Below, one piece after another: positions 38,911 to 53,290 of a stretch of 64,000 nt of DNA; position 1 is the stretch's first letter, and each line of letters starts with the position of its first letter. The notes beneath the pieces were generated by a model. That model did no database searches. It was not told where the DNA came from and worked only from the letters and a program-made list of their open reading frames with translations. A program made the translations under genes and the position numbers. The stretch is from NCBI RefSeq assembly GCF_910591885.1, contig NW_025963679.1, positions 1 to 64,000 of the forward strand, written 5' to 3'. Origin of the DNA: Bombus terrestris (lineage: Eukaryota > Arthropoda > Insecta > Hymenoptera > Apidae).

Positions 38911-41900
38911 GACAACGTGGGACAACGTGGGACAACGTGGGACATCGTGGGACAACGTGGGACAACGTGGGACAACGCGGGACAACGTGGGACAACGTGG
39001 GACACCGTTGGACACCGTTGGACACCGTTGGACACCGTTGGACATCGTTGGACACCGTGGGACAACGTGGGACAACGTGGGACAACGTGGGAAACCATGG
39101 AACAACGTGGGACAACGTGGGACACCGTTGGACATCGTTGGACATCGTTGGACACCGTGGGACAACGTGGGACAACGTGGGACAACGTGGGACAACGTGG
39201 GACAACGTGGGACAACGTGGGACAACGTGGGACAACGTGGGACAACGTGGGACAACGTGGGACACCATTGGACACCGTGGGACACCGTTGGACACCGTTG
39301 GACATCGTTGGACACCGTGGGACAACGTGGGACAACGTGGGACAACGTGGGACAACGTGGGACAACGTGGGACAACGTGGGACAACGTGGGACAACGTGG
39401 GACATCGTGGGACAACGTGGGACAACGTGGGACAACGTGGGACAACGTGGGACACCGTTGGACAACGTGGGACACCGTTGGACAACGTGGGACACCGTTG
39501 GACATCGCTGGACACCGTTGGACATCGTTGGACACCGTGGGACAACGTGGGACAACGTGGGACATCGTGGGACAACGTGGGACAACGTGGGACAACGTGG
39601 GACATCGTTGGACACCGTTGGACACCGTGGGACAACGTGGGACAACGTGGGACAACGTGGGACAACGTGGGACAACGTGGGACAACGTGGGACAACGTGG
39701 GACAACGTGGGACAACGTGGGACAACGTGGGACAACGTGGGACAACGTGGGACAACGTGGGACAACGTGGGACAACGTGGGACAACGTGGGACATCGTGG
39801 GACAACGTGGGACAACGTGGGACAACGTGGGACAACGTGGGACAACGTGGGACAACGTGGGACAACGCGGGACAACGTGGTACAACGTGGGACACCGTTG
39901 GACACCGTGGGACACCGTTGGACACCGTTGGACATCGTTGGACACCGTGGGACAACGTGGGACAACGTGGGACATCGTTGGACACCGTTGGACACCGTGG
40001 GACAACGTGGGACAACGTGGGACAACTTGGGACAACGTGGGACAACGTGGGACAACGTGGGACATCGTGGGACAACGTGGGACAACGTGGGACAACGTGG
40101 GACAACGTGGGACACCGTTGGACATCGTTGGACATCGTTGGACACCGTGGGACAACGTGGGACAACGTGGGACAACGTGGGACAACGTGGGACAACGTGG
40201 GACAACGTGGGACAACGTGGGACAACGTGGGACAACGTGGGACAACGTGGGACAACGTGGGACAACGTGGGACAACGTGGGACAACGTGGGACAACGTGG
40301 GACAACGTGGGACATCGTGGGACAACGTGGGACAACGTGGGACAACGTGGGACAACTTGGGACAACGCGGGACAACGTGGGACAACGTGGGACACCGTGG
40401 GACACCGTTGGACACCGTTGGACATCGTTGGACACCGTGGGACAACGTGGGACAACGTGGGACAACGTGGGACAACGTGGGACAACTTGGGACAACGTGG
40501 GACAACGTGGGACAACGTGGGACATCGTGGGACAACGTGGGACAACGTGGGACAACTTGGGACAACGTGGGACACCGTTGGACAACGTGGGACACCGTTG
40601 GACATCGTTGGACACCGTGGGACAACGTGGGACAACGTGGGACAACGTGGGACACCGTTGGACACCGTTGGACATCGTTGGACATCGTTGGACATCGTGG
40701 GACACCGTTGGACATCGTTGGACATCGTTGGACACCGTGGGACAACGTGGGACAACGTGGGACAACGTGGGACAACGTGGGACAACGTGGGACAACGTGG
40801 GACAACGTGGGACAACGTGGGACAACGTGGGACAACGTGGGACAACGTGGGACACCGTTGGACATCGTTGGACAACGTGGGACAACGTGGGACAACGTGG
40901 GACAACGTGGGACAACGTGGGACAACGTGGGACACCGTTGGACACCGTGGGACACCGTTGGACACCGTTGGACATCGTTGGACACCGTGGGACAACGTGG
41001 GACAACGCGGGACAACGTGGGACAACGTGGGACACCGTTGGACACCGTGGGACACCGTGGGACACCGTTGGACATCGTTGGACACCGTGGGACAACGTGG
41101 GACAACGTGGGACAACGTGGGACAACGTGGGACAACGTGGGACACCGTTGGACAACGTGGGACAACGTGGGACATCGTTGGACACCGTGGGACAACGTGG
41201 GACAACGTGGGACAACGTGGGACAACGCGGGACAACGTGGGACAACGTGGGACACCGTTGGACACCGTTGGACATCGTTGGACAACGTGGGACAACGTGG
41301 GACAACGTGGGACAACGTGGGACAACGTGGGACAACGTGGGACAACGTGGGACAACGTGGGACAACTTGGGACAACGTGGGACAACGTGGGACAACGCGG
41401 GACAACGTGGGACAACGTGGGACACCGTTGGACACCGTGGGACACCGTTGGACACCGTTGGACATCGTTGGACAACGTGGGACAACGTGGGACAACGTGG
41501 GACAACGTGGGACAACGTGGGACAACGTGGGACAACGTGGGACAACGTGGGACAACTTGGGACAACGTGGGACAACGTGGGACAACGTGGGACATCGTGG
41601 GACATCGTTGGACACCGTGGGACAACGTGGGACAACGTGGGACAACGTGGGAAACCATGGAACAACGTGGGAAAACGTGGGACACCGTTGGACATCGTTG
41701 GACAACGTGGGACAACGTGGGACAACGTGGGACAACGTGGGACAACGTGGGACAACGTGGGACACCGTTGGACACCGTGGGACACCGTTGGACACCGTTG
41801 GACATCGTTGGACACCGTGGGACAACGTGGGACAACGTGGGACAACGTGGGACAACGTGGGACAACGTGGGACAACGTGGGACAACGTGGGACAACGTGG

Positions 41901-43610
41901 GACATCGTGTGACAACGTGGGACAACGTGGGGCAACGTGGGACAACGTGGGACACCGTTGGACAACGTGGGACACCGTTGGACAACGTGGGACACCGTTG
42001 GACATCGCTGGACACCGTTGGACATCGTTGGACACCGTGGGACAACGTGGGACAACGTGGGACAACGTGGGACATCGTGGGACAACGTGGGACAACGTGG
42101 GACAACGTGGGACAACGTGGGACATCGTTGGACACCGTTGGACACCGTGGGACAACGTGGGACAACGTGGGACAACGTGGGACAACGTGGGACAACGTGG
42201 GACAACGTGGGACAACGTGGGACAACGTGGGACAACGTGGGACAACGTGGGACAACGTGGGACAACGTGGGACAACGTGGGACAACGTGGGACAACGTGG
42301 GACAACGTGGGACATCGTGGGACAACGTGGGACAACGTGGGACAACGTGGGACAACGTGGGACAACGTGGGACAACGTGGGACAACGCGGGACAACGTGG
42401 TACAACGTGGGACACCGTTGGACACCGTGGGACACCGTTGGACACCGTTGGACATCGTTGGACACCGTGGGACAACGTGGGACAACGTGGGACAACGTGG
42501 GACAACGTGGGACAACTTGGGACAACGTGGGACAACGTGGGACAACGTGGGACATCGTGGGACAACGTGGGACAACGTGGGACAACTTGGGACAACGTGG
42601 GACACCGTTGGACAACGTGGGACACCGTTGGACATCGTTGGACACCGTGGGACAACGTGGGACAACGTGGGACAACGTGGGACACCGTTGGACACCGTTG
42701 GACATCGTTGGACATCGTTGGACATCGTGGGACACCGTTGGACATCGTTGGACATCGTTGGACACCGTGGGACAACGTGGGACAACGTGGGACAACGTGG
42801 GACAACGTGGGACAACGTGGGACAACGTGGGACAACGTGGGACAACGTGGGACAACGTGGGACAACGTGGGACACCGTTGGACATCGTTGGACAACGTGG
42901 GACAACGTGGGACAACGTGGGACAACGTGGGACAACGTGGGACAACGTGGGACACCGTTGGACACCGTGGGACACCGTTGGACACCGTTGGACATCGTTG
43001 GACACCGTGGGACAACGTGGGACAACGTGGGACAACGTGGGACAACGTGGGACACCGTTGGACACCGTGGGACACCGTTGGACACCGTTGGACATCGTTG
43101 GACACCGTGGGACAACGTGGGACAACGTGGGACAACGTGGGACAACGTGGGACAACGTGGGACACCGTTGGACAACGTGGGACAACGTGGGACATCGTTG
43201 GACACCGTGGGACAACGTGGGACAACGTGGGACAACGTGGGACAACGCGGGACAACGTGGGACAACGTGGGACACCGTTGGACACCGTGGGACACCGTTG
43301 GACACCGTTGGACATCGTTGGACAACGTGGGACAACGTGGGACAACGTGGGACAACGTGGGACAACGTGGGACAACGTGGGACAACGTGGGACAACGTGG
43401 GACAACGTGGGACAACGTGGGACAACGTGGGACAACGTGGGACATCGTGGGACAACGTGGGACAACGTGGGACAACGTGGGACAACGTGGGACACCGTTG
43501 GACAACGTGGGACATCGTTGGACACCGTTGGACACCGTGGGACAACGTGGGACAACGTGGGACAACGTGGGACAACGTGGGACAACGTGGGACAACGTGG
43601 GACAACGCGG
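38911..43610. repeat. Transition into domain II
   Basis: The last dense F (39,091) is followed by gacaccattg (39,261), H (39,501) and T (39,881). From there L units, K units and the cassettes at 40,651 and 42,681 dominate. Part of the segment is itself repeated: H 39,501/42,001 and T 39,881/42,401 at about 2.5 kb, and L pairs 40,481/40,551 and 42,511/42,581 at 2,030 bp. F 41,651 is an isolated F-G-I form. Unit 41,901 (gacatcgtgt) makes a stop triplet. Confidence 0.78.
40651..40740. repeat. B-B-C-C-E-B cassette (type example of at least 20)
   Basis: Nine units: B-B-C-C-E-B-C-C-D. Further copies start at 42,681, 44,601, 46,401 (one C short), 47,201, 48,581, 50,381 (one C short), 51,211, 56,551 and 57,661. 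Forms with H in place of the later C (B-B-C-C-E-B-H-B-C-D or B-B-C-C-E-B-H-D) start at 45,201, 49,181, 51,691, 55,001, 58,231, 58,901, 59,691, 60,931, 61,721, 62,251 and 63,501. The first B is gaaaccgttg in four copies of domain II. In domains II and III this cassette takes the place of the 430-bp island as the recurrent G-tract-poor element. Confidence 0.9.
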
Positions 43611-46600
43611 GACAACGTGGGACAACGTGGGACAACGTGGGACATCGTGGGACAACGTGGGACACCGTTGGTCATCGTTGGACACCGTGGGACAACGTGG
43701 GACAACGCGGGACAACGTGGGACAACGTGGGACACCGTTGGACACCGTGGGACACCGTTGGACACCGTTGGACATCGTTGGACACCGTGGGACAACGTGG
43801 GACAACGTGGGACAACGTGGGACAACGTGGGACAACGTGGGACACCGTTGGACAACGTGGGACAACGTGGGACATCGTTGGACACCGTGGGACAACGTGG
43901 GACAACGTGGGACAACGTGGGACAACGCGGGACAACGTGGGACAACGTGGGACACCGTTGGACACCGTGGGACACCGTTGGACACCGTTGGACATCGTTG
44001 GACACCGTGGGACAACGTGGGACAACGTGGGACAACGTGGGACAACGTGGGACAACGTGGGACAACGTGGGACAACTTGGGACAACGTGGGACAACGTGG
44101 GACAACGTGGGACATCGTGGGACAACGTGGGACAACGTGGGACAACGTGGGACAACGTGGGACACCGTTGGACAACGTGGGACATCGTTGGACACCGTTG
44201 GACACCGTGGGACAACGTGGGACAACGTGGGACAACGTGGGACAACGTGGGACAACGTGGGACAACGTGGGACAACGCGGGACAACGTGGTACAACGTGG
44301 GACACCGTTGGACACCGTGGGACACCGTTGGACACCGTTGGACATCCTTGGACACCGTGGGACAACGTGGGACAACGTGGGACAACGCGGGACAACGTGG
44401 GACAACGTGGGACAACGTGGGACAACGCGGGACAACTTGGGACAACGTGGGACAACGTGGGACAACGTGGGACATCGTGGGACAACGTGGGACAACGTGG
44501 GACAACGTGGGACAACGTGGGACACCGTTGGACAACGTGGGACACCGTTGGACATCGTTGGACACCGTGGGACAACGTGGGACAACGTGGGACAACGTGG
44601 GAAACCGTTGGACACCGTTGGACATCGTTGGACATCGTTGGACATCGTGGGACACCGTTGGACATCGTTGGACATCGTTGGACACCGTGGGACAACGTGG
44701 GACAACGTGGGACAACGTGGGACAACGTGGGACAACGTGGGACAACGTGGGACAACGTGGGACAACGTGGGACAACGTGGAACAACGTGGGACAACGTGG
44801 GACACCGTTGGACATCGTTGGACAACGTGGGACAACGTGGGACAACGTGGGACAACGTGGGACAACGTGGGACAACGTGGGGCACCGTTGGACACCGTGG
44901 GACACCGTTGGACACCGTTGGACATCGTTGGACACCGTGGGACAACGTGGGACAACGTGGGACAACGTGGGACAACGTGGGACAACGTGGGACAACGTGG
45001 GACAACGTGGGACAACGTGGGACATCGTGGGACAACGTGGGACAACGTGGGACAACGTGGGACAACGTGGGACAACGTGGGACACCGTTGGACAACGTGG
45101 GACAACGTGGGACAACGTGGGACACCGTTGGACAACGTGGGACACCGTTGGACATCGTTGGACACCGTGGGACAACGTGGGACAACGTGGGACAACGTGG
45201 GACACCGTTGGACAACGTTGGACATCGTTGGACATCGTTGGACATCGTGGGACACCGTTCGACATCGCTGGACACCGTTGGACATCGTTGGACACCGTGG
45301 GACAACGTGGGACAACGTGGGACAACGTGGGACAACGTGGGACAACGTGGGACAACGTGGGGCAACGTGGGACAACGTGGGACAACGTGGGACAACGTGG
45401 GACAACGTGGGACAACTTGGGACAACGTGGGACAACGTGGGACAACGTGGGACATCGTGGGACAACGTGGGACAACGTGGGACAACGTGGGACAACGTGG
45501 GACACCGTTGGACAACGTGGGACATCGTTGGACACCGTTGGACACCGTGGGACAACGTGGGACAACGTGGGACAACGTGGGACAACGTGGGACAACGTGG
45601 GACAACGTGGGACAACGCGGGACAACGTGGTACAACGTGGGACACCGTTGGACACCGTGGGACACCGTTGGACAACGTGGGACATCGTTGGACACCGTTG
45701 GACATCGTGGGACAACGTGGGACAACGTGGGACAACGTGGGACAACGTGGGACATCGTTGGACATCGTTGGACACCGTGGGACAACGTGGGACAACGTGG
45801 GACAACGTGGGACACCGTTGGACACCGTTGGACACCGTTGGACACCGTTGGACATCGTTGGACACCGTGGGACAACGTGGGACAACGTGGGACAACGTGG
45901 GAAACCATGGAACAACGTGGGACAACGTGAGACACCGTTGGACATCGTTGGACAACGTGGGACACCGTTGGACAACGTGGGACATCGTTGGACACCGTTG
46001 GACACCGTGGGACAACGTGGGACAACGTGGGACAACGTGGGACAACGTGGGACAACGTGGGACAACGTGGGACAACGCGGGACAACGTGGTACAACGTGG
46101 GACACCGTTGGACACCGTGGGACACCGTTGGACACCGTTGGACATCCTTGGACACCGTGGGACAACGTGGGACAACGTGGGACAACGTGGGACAACGTGG
46201 GACAACGTGGGACAACGTGGGACAACGCGGGACAACTTGGGACAACGTGGGACAACGTGGGACAACGTGGGACATCGTGGGACAACGTGGGACAACGTGG
46301 GACAACGTGGGACAACGTGGGACACCGTTGGACAACGTGGGACACCGTTGGACATCGTTGGACACCGTGGGACAACGTGGGACAACGTGGGACAACGTGG
46401 GAAACCGTTGGACACCGTTGGACATCGTTGGACATCGTGGGACACCGTTGGACATCGTTGGACATCGTTGGACACCGTGGGACAACGTGGGACAACGTGG
46501 GACAACGTGGGACAACGTGGGACAACGTGGGACAACGTGGGACAACGTGGGACAACGTGGGACAACGTGGGACAACGTGGGACACCGTTGGACATCGTTG

Positions 46601-47590
46601 GACAACGTGGGACAACGTGGGACAACGTGGGACAACGTGGGACAACGTGGGACAACGTGGGACAACGTGGGACAACGTGGGACAACGTGGGGCAACGTGG
46701 GACAACGTGGGACATCGTGGGACAACGTGGGACAACGTGGGACAACGTGGGACAACGTGGGACAACGTGGGACACCGTTGGACATCGTTGGACACCGTGG
46801 GACAACGTGGGGCAACGTGGGACAACGTGGGATATCGTGGGACAACGTGGGACAACGTGGGACAACGTGGGACAACGTGGGACAACGTGGGACAACGTGG
46901 GACAACGTGGGACAACGTGGGACACCGTTGGACATCGTTGGACACCGTGGGACAACGTGGGACAACGTGGGACAACGTGGGACAACGTGGGACAACGTGG
47001 GACAACGTGGGACAACTTGGGACAACGTGGGACAACGTGGGACAACGTGGGACATAGTGGGACAACGTGGGACAACGTGGGACAACGTGGGACAACGTGG
47101 GACACCGTTGGACAACGTGGGACACCGTTGGACAACGTGGGACACCGTTGGACATCGTTGGACACCGTGGGACAACGCGGGACAACGTGGGACAACGTGG
47201 GACACCGTTGGACACCGTTGGACATCGTTGGACATCGTTGGACATCGTGGGACACCGTTGGACATCGTTGGACATCTTTGGACACCGTGGGACAACGTGG
47301 GACAACGTGGGACAACGTGGGACAACGTGGGACAACGTGGGACAACGTGGGACAACGTGGGACAACGTGGGACAACGTGGGACAACGTGGGACAACGTGG
47401 GACACCGTTGGACATCGTTGGACAACGTGGGACAACGTGGGACAACGTGGGACACCGTTGGACACCGTGGGACACCGTTGGACACCGTTGGACATCCTTG
47501 GACACCGTGGGACAACGTGGGACAACGTGGGACAACGTGGGACAACGTGGGACAACGTGGGACAACGTGGGACAACGCGGGACAACTTGG
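43611..47590. repeat. 4.0-kb tandem duplication, copy 1
   Basis: Matches its neighbour at 3,980 bp (T 44,291/48,271, gacatccttg 44,341/48,321, gaaaccgttg 44,601/48,581, ggcaccgttg 44,881/48,861, gacaccgttc 45,251/49,231, ggcaacgtgg 45,361/49,341, gatatcgtgg 46,831/50,811). It then matches at 4,010 bp (stop-bearing gacatagtgg 47,051/51,061, gacatctttg 47,271/51,281) after gains of one and two A units. The stretch 45,601-46,380 does not match its counterpart in unit order although both flanks are in register. It contains F (45,901) and a stop-creating gacaacgtga (45,921). Confidence 0.9.
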
Positions 47591-50500
47591 GACAACGTGG
47601 GACAACGTGGGACAACGTGGGACATCGTGGGACAACGTGGGACACCGTTGGACATCGTTGGACACCGTGGGACAACGTGGGACAACGCGGGACAACGTGG
47701 GACAACGTGGGACACCGTTGGACACCGTGGGACACCGTTGGACACCGTTGGACATCGTTGGACACCGTGGGACAACGTGGGACAACGTGGGACAACGTGG
47801 GACAACGTGGGACAACGTGGGACACCGTTGGACAACGTGGGACAACGTGGGACATCGTTGGACACCGTGGGACAACGTGGGACAACGTGGGACAACGTGG
47901 GACAACGCGGGACAACGTGGGACAACGTGGGACACCGTTGGACACCGTGGGACACCGTTGGACACCGTTGGACATCGTTGGACACCGTGGGACAACGTGG
48001 GACAACGTGGGACAACGTGGGACAACGTGGGACAACGTGGGACAACGTGGGACAACGTGGGACAACGTGGGACAACGTGGGACAACGTGGGACATCGTGG
48101 GACAACGTGGGACAACGTGGGACAACGTGGGACAACGTGGGACACCGTTGGACAACGTGGGACACCGTTGGACACCGTTGGACACCGTGGGACAACGTGG
48201 GACAACGTGGGACAACGTGGGACAACGTGGGACAACGTGGGACAACGTGGGACAACGCGGGACAACGTGGTACAACGTGGGACACCGTTGGACACCGTGG
48301 GACACCGTTGGACACCGTTGGACATCCTTGGACACCGTGGGACAACGTGGGACAACGTGGGACAACGCGGGACAACGTGGGACAACGTGGGACAACGTGG
48401 GACAACGCGGGACAACTTGGGACAACGTGGGACAACGTGGGACAACGTGGGACATCGTGGGACAACGTGGGACAACGTGGGACAACGTGGGACAACGTGG
48501 GACACCGTTGGACAACGTGGGACACCGTTGGACATCGTTGGACACCGTGGGACAACGTGGGACAACGTGGGACAACGTGGGAAACCGTTGGACACCGTTG
48601 GACATCGTTGGACATCGTTGGACATCGTGGGACACCGTTGGACATCGTTGGACATCGTTGGACACCGTGGGACAACGTGGGACAACGTGGGACAACGTGG
48701 GACAACGTGGGACAACGTGGGACAACGTGGGACAACGTGGGACAACGTGGGACAACGTGGAACAACGTGGGACAACGTGGGACACCGTTGGACATCGTTG
48801 GACAACGTGGGACAACGTGGGACAACGTGGGACAACGTGGGACAACGTGGGACAACGTGGGGCACCGTTGGACACCGTGGGACACCGTTGGACACCGTTG
48901 GACATCGTTGGACACCGTGGGACAACGTGGGACAACGTGGGACAACGTGGGACAACGTGGGACAACGTGGGACAACGTGGGACAACGTGGGACAACGTGG
49001 GACATCGTGGGACAACGTGGGACAACGTGGGACAACGTGGGACAACGTGGGACAACGTGGGACACCGTTGGACAACGTGGGACAACGTGGGACAACGTGG
49101 GACACCGTTGGACAACGTGGGACACCGTTGGACATCGTTGGACACCGTGGGACAACGTGGGACAACGTGGGACAACGTGGGACACCGTTGGACAACGTTG
49201 GACATCGTTGGACATCGTTGGACATCGTGGGACACCGTTCGACATCGCTGGACACCGTTGGACATCGTTGGACACCGTGGGACAACGTGGGACAACGTGG
49301 GACAACGTGGGACAACGTGGGACAACGTGGGACAACGTGGGGCAACGTGGGACAACGTGGGACAACGTGGGACAACGTGGGACAACGTGGGACAACTTGG
49401 GACAACGTGGGACAACGTGGGACAACGTGGGACATCGTGGGACAACGTGGGACAACGTGGGACAACGTGGGACAACGTGGGACACCGTTGGACAACGTGG
49501 GACATCGTTGGACACCGTTGGACACCGTGGGACAACGTGGGACAACGTGGGACAACGTGGGACAACGTGGGACAACGTGGGACAACGTGGGACAACGTGG
49601 GACACCGTTGGACAACGTGGGACATCGTTGGACACCGTTGGACACCGTGGGACAACGTGGGACAACGTGGGACAACGTGGGACAACGTGGGACAACGTGG
49701 GACAACGTGGGACAACGTGGGACAACGTGGGACAACGTGGGACAACGTGGGACACCGTTGGACATCGTTGGACAACGTGGGACAACGTGGGACAACGTGG
49801 GACAACGTGGGACAACGTGGGACAACGTGGGACAACGTGGGGCAACGTGGGACAACGTGGGACATCGTGGGACAACGTGGGACAACGTGGGACAACGTGG
49901 GACAACGTGGGAAAACGTGGGACACCGTTGGACATCGTTGGACACCGTGGGACAACGTGGGGCAACGTGGGACAACGTGGGATATCGTGGGACAACGTGG
50001 GACAACGTGGGACAACGTGGGACAACGTGGGACAACGTGGGACACCGTGGGACAACGTGGGACAACGTGGGACAACGTGGGACAACGTGGGACAACGTGG
50101 GACAACGTGGGACAACGTGGGACACCGTTGGACAACGTGGGACATCGTTGGACACCGTTGGACACCGTGGGACAACGTGGGACAACGTGGGACAACGTGG
50201 GACAACGTGGGACAACGTGGGACAACGTGGGACAACGTGGGACAACGTGGGACAACGTGGGACATCGTGGGACAACGTGGGACAACGTGGGACAACGTGG
50301 GACAACGTGGGACACCGTTGGACAACGTGGGACATCGTTGGACACCGTTGGACACCGTGGGACAACGTGGGACAACGTGGGAAACCGTTGGACACCGTTG
50401 GACATCGTTGGACATCGTGGGACACCGTTGGACATCGTTGGACATCGTTGGACACCGTGGGACAACGTGGGACAACGTGGGACAACGTGGGACAACGTGG

Positions 50501-51610
50501 GACAACGTGGGACAACGTGGGACAACGTGGGACAACGTGGGACAACGTGGGACAACGTGGGACACCGTTGGACATCGTTGGACAACGTGGGACAACGTGG
50601 GACAACGTGGGACAACGTGGGACAACGTGGGACAACGTGGGACAACGTGGGACAACGTGGGACAACGTGGGGCAACGTGGGACAACGTGGGACATCGTGG
50701 GACAACGTGGGACAACGTGGGACAACGTGGGACAACGTGGGAAAACGTGGGACACCGTTGGACATCGTTGGACACCGTGGGACAACGTGGGGCAACGTGG
50801 GACAACGTGGGATATCGTGGGACAACGTGGGACAACGTGGGACAACGTGGGACAACGTGGGACAACGTGGGACAACGTGGGACAACGTGGGACAACGTGG
50901 GACAACGTGGGACACCGTTGGACATCGTTGGACACCGTGGGACAACGTGGGACAACGTGGGACAACGTGGGACAACGTGGGACAACGTGGGACAACGTGG
51001 GACAACGTGGGACAACGTGGGACAACTTGGGACAACGTGGGACAACGTGGGACAACGTGGGACATAGTGGGACAACGTGGGACAACGTGGGACAACGTGG
51101 GACAACGTGGGACACCGTTGGACAACGTGGGACACCGTTGGACAACGTGGGACACCGTTGGACATCGTTGGACACCGTGGGACAACGCGGGACAACGTGG
51201 GACAACGTGGGACACCGTTGGACACCGTTGGACATCGTTGGACATCGTTGGACATCGTGGGACACCGTTGGACATCGTTGGACATCTTTGGACACCGTGG
51301 GACAACGTGGGACAACGTGGGACAACGTGGGACAACGTGGGACAACGTGGGACAACGTGGGACAACGTGGGACAACGTGGGACAACGTGGGACAACGTGG
51401 GACAACGTGGGACACCGTTGGACATCGTTGGACAACGTGGGACAACGTGGGACAACGTGGGACAACGTGGGACAACGTGGGACAACGTGGGACACCGTTG
51501 GACACCGTGGGACACCGTTGGACACCGTTGGACATCGTTGGACACCGTGGGACAACGTGGGACAACGTGGGACAACGTGGGACAACGTGGGACAACGTGG
51601 GACAACGTGG
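47591..51610. repeat. 4.0-kb tandem duplication, copy 2
   Basis: Copy of 43,611-47,590. The interior 49,581-50,360 differs from copy 1 and instead resembles the stretch 830 bp downstream of part of it: ggcaacgtgg 49,841/50,671 and 49,961/50,791, I 49,911/50,741, gatatcgtgg 49,981/50,811. The gtcatcgttg of copy 1 (43,671), a minus-strand stop, is plain C here (47,651). Confidence 0.88.
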
Positions 51611-53290
51611 GACACCGTTGGACAACGTGGGACACCGTTGGACATCGTTGGACACCGTGGGACAACGTGGGACAACGTGGGACAACGTGGGACACCGTTG
51701 GACACCGTTGGACATCGTTGGACATCGTTGGACATCGTGGGACACCGTTGGACATCGCTGGACACCGTTGGACATCGTTGGACACCGTGGGACAACGTGG
51801 GACAACGTGGGACAACGTGGGACAACGTGGGACAACGTGGGACAACGTGGGGCAACGTGGGACAACGTGGGACATCGTGGGACAACGTGGGACAACGAGG
51901 GACAACGTGGGACAACGTGGGACAACGTGGGACACCGTTGGACATCGTTGGACACCGTGGGACAACGTGGGACAACGTGGGACAACGTGGGACACCGTTG
52001 GACACCGTTGGACATCGTTGGACACCGTTGGACACCGTGGGACAACGTGGGACAACGTGGGACAACGTGGGACAACGTGGGACAACGTGGGACAACGTGG
52101 GACAACGTGGGACAACGTGGGACAACGTGGGACAACGTGGGACACCGTTGGACATCGTTGGACACCGTGGGACAACGTGGGACAACGTGGGACAACGTGG
52201 GACATCGTTGGACACCGTTGGACACCGTTGGACATCGTTGGACACCGTGGGACAACGTGGGACAACGTGGGACAACGTGGGACAACGTGGGACAACGTCG
52301 GACAACGTGGGACAACGTGGGACAACGTGGGACAACGTGGGACAACGTGGGACAACGTGGGACACCGTTGGACATCGTTGGACAACGTGGGACAACGTGG
52401 GACAACGTGGGACAACGTGGGACAACGTGGGACAACGTGGGACAACGTGGGACACCGTGGGACACCGTTGGACACCGTTGGACAACGTGGGACAACGTGG
52501 GACAACGTGGGACAACGTGGGACAACGTGGGAAACCATGGAACAACGTGGGACAACGTGGGACACCGTTGGACATCGTTGGACATCGTTGGACACCGTGG
52601 GACAACGTGGGACAACGTGGGAAAACGTGGGACAACGTGGGACACCGTTGGACATCGCTGGACACCGTTGGACATCGTTGGACACCGTGGGACAACGTGG
52701 GACAACGTGGGACAACGTGGGACAACGTGGGACAACGTGGGACAACGTGGGACAACGTGGGACAACGTGGGACAACGTGGGACATCGTGGGACAACGTGG
52801 GACAACGTGGGACAACGTGGGACAACGTGGGACATCGTTGGACATCGTTGGACACCGTGGGACAACGTGGGACAACGTGGGACAACGTGGGACACCGTTG
52901 GACACCGTTGGACACCGTTGGACACCGTTGGACATCGTTGGACACCGTGGGACAACGTGGGACAACGTGGGACAACGTGGGAAACCATGGAACAACGTGG
53001 GACAACGTGAGACACCGTTGGACATCGTTGGACAACGTGGGACAACGTGGGACAACGTGGGACAACGTGGGACAACGTGGGACAACGTGGGACAACGTGG
53101 GACAACGTGGGACAACGTGGGACACCGTTGGACATCGTTGGACAACGTGGGACAACGTGGGACAACGTGGGACAACGTGGGACAACGTGGGACAACGTGG
53201 GACAACGTTGGACACCGTGGGACACCGTTGGACACCGTTGGACAACGTGGGACAACGTGGGACAACGTGGGACAACGTGGGACAACGTGG
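51611..53290. repeat. Domain II/III junction segment
   Basis: The segment holds a cassette with H (51,691-51,790), ggcaacgtgg (51,851), gacaacgagg (51,891), M at 52,291 and then F at 52,531 with the I and H units of the F-I-H module (52,621, 52,651). F recurs at 52,981, followed by the stop-creating gacaacgtga (53,001), the same F-G-gacaacgtga string as at 45,901-45,930. Confidence 0.75.

Larger units (their letters stand above)
1..39120. repeat. Array domain I, F-module-rich
   Basis: This part holds 61 of the 72 exact F units (gaaaccatgg), about one per 640 bp, nearly all in the context B-B-B-B-C-D-A-A-A-F-G-A. It also holds all six 430-bp B/C islands, all twenty E triplets (E units spaced 50 and 40 bp apart) and 19 of the 24 M units. 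L and T units are scarce. The boundary is set just after the last closely spaced F (39,091), beyond which the next F is 2.5 kb away. The domain has expanded largely by segmental tandem duplication. The limits are approximate because all domains share the A to E background. Confidence 0.85.
39121..52500. repeat. Array domain II, F-poor, L/T/K-marked
   Basis: Only two F units occur in 13.4 kb (41,651 and 45,901). Instead this stretch is marked by L units (gacaacttgg, for example 40,021, 40,351, 40,481, 41,551, 42,511, 44,071, 45,411, 47,011), T units (39,881, 42,401, 44,291, 45,631, 46,091, 48,271), many K units and the B-B-C-C-E-B cassette. Other local markers are gaaaccgttg (44,601, 46,401, 48,581, 50,381), ggcaacgtgg, gacatccttg and gatatcgtgg. 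No 430-bp island and no E triplet is present. It reads as a separate homogenisation domain of the same satellite. Confidence 0.8.

Noticed and set aside
9098..51067. Open frame of 13,989 codons on the + strand
   Set aside because: It is a by-product of a stop-free 10-bp unit. The other two + frames and the - frames are equally open, it overlaps equally long frames, starts inside the repeat and has no non-repeat domain, promoter or splice context.
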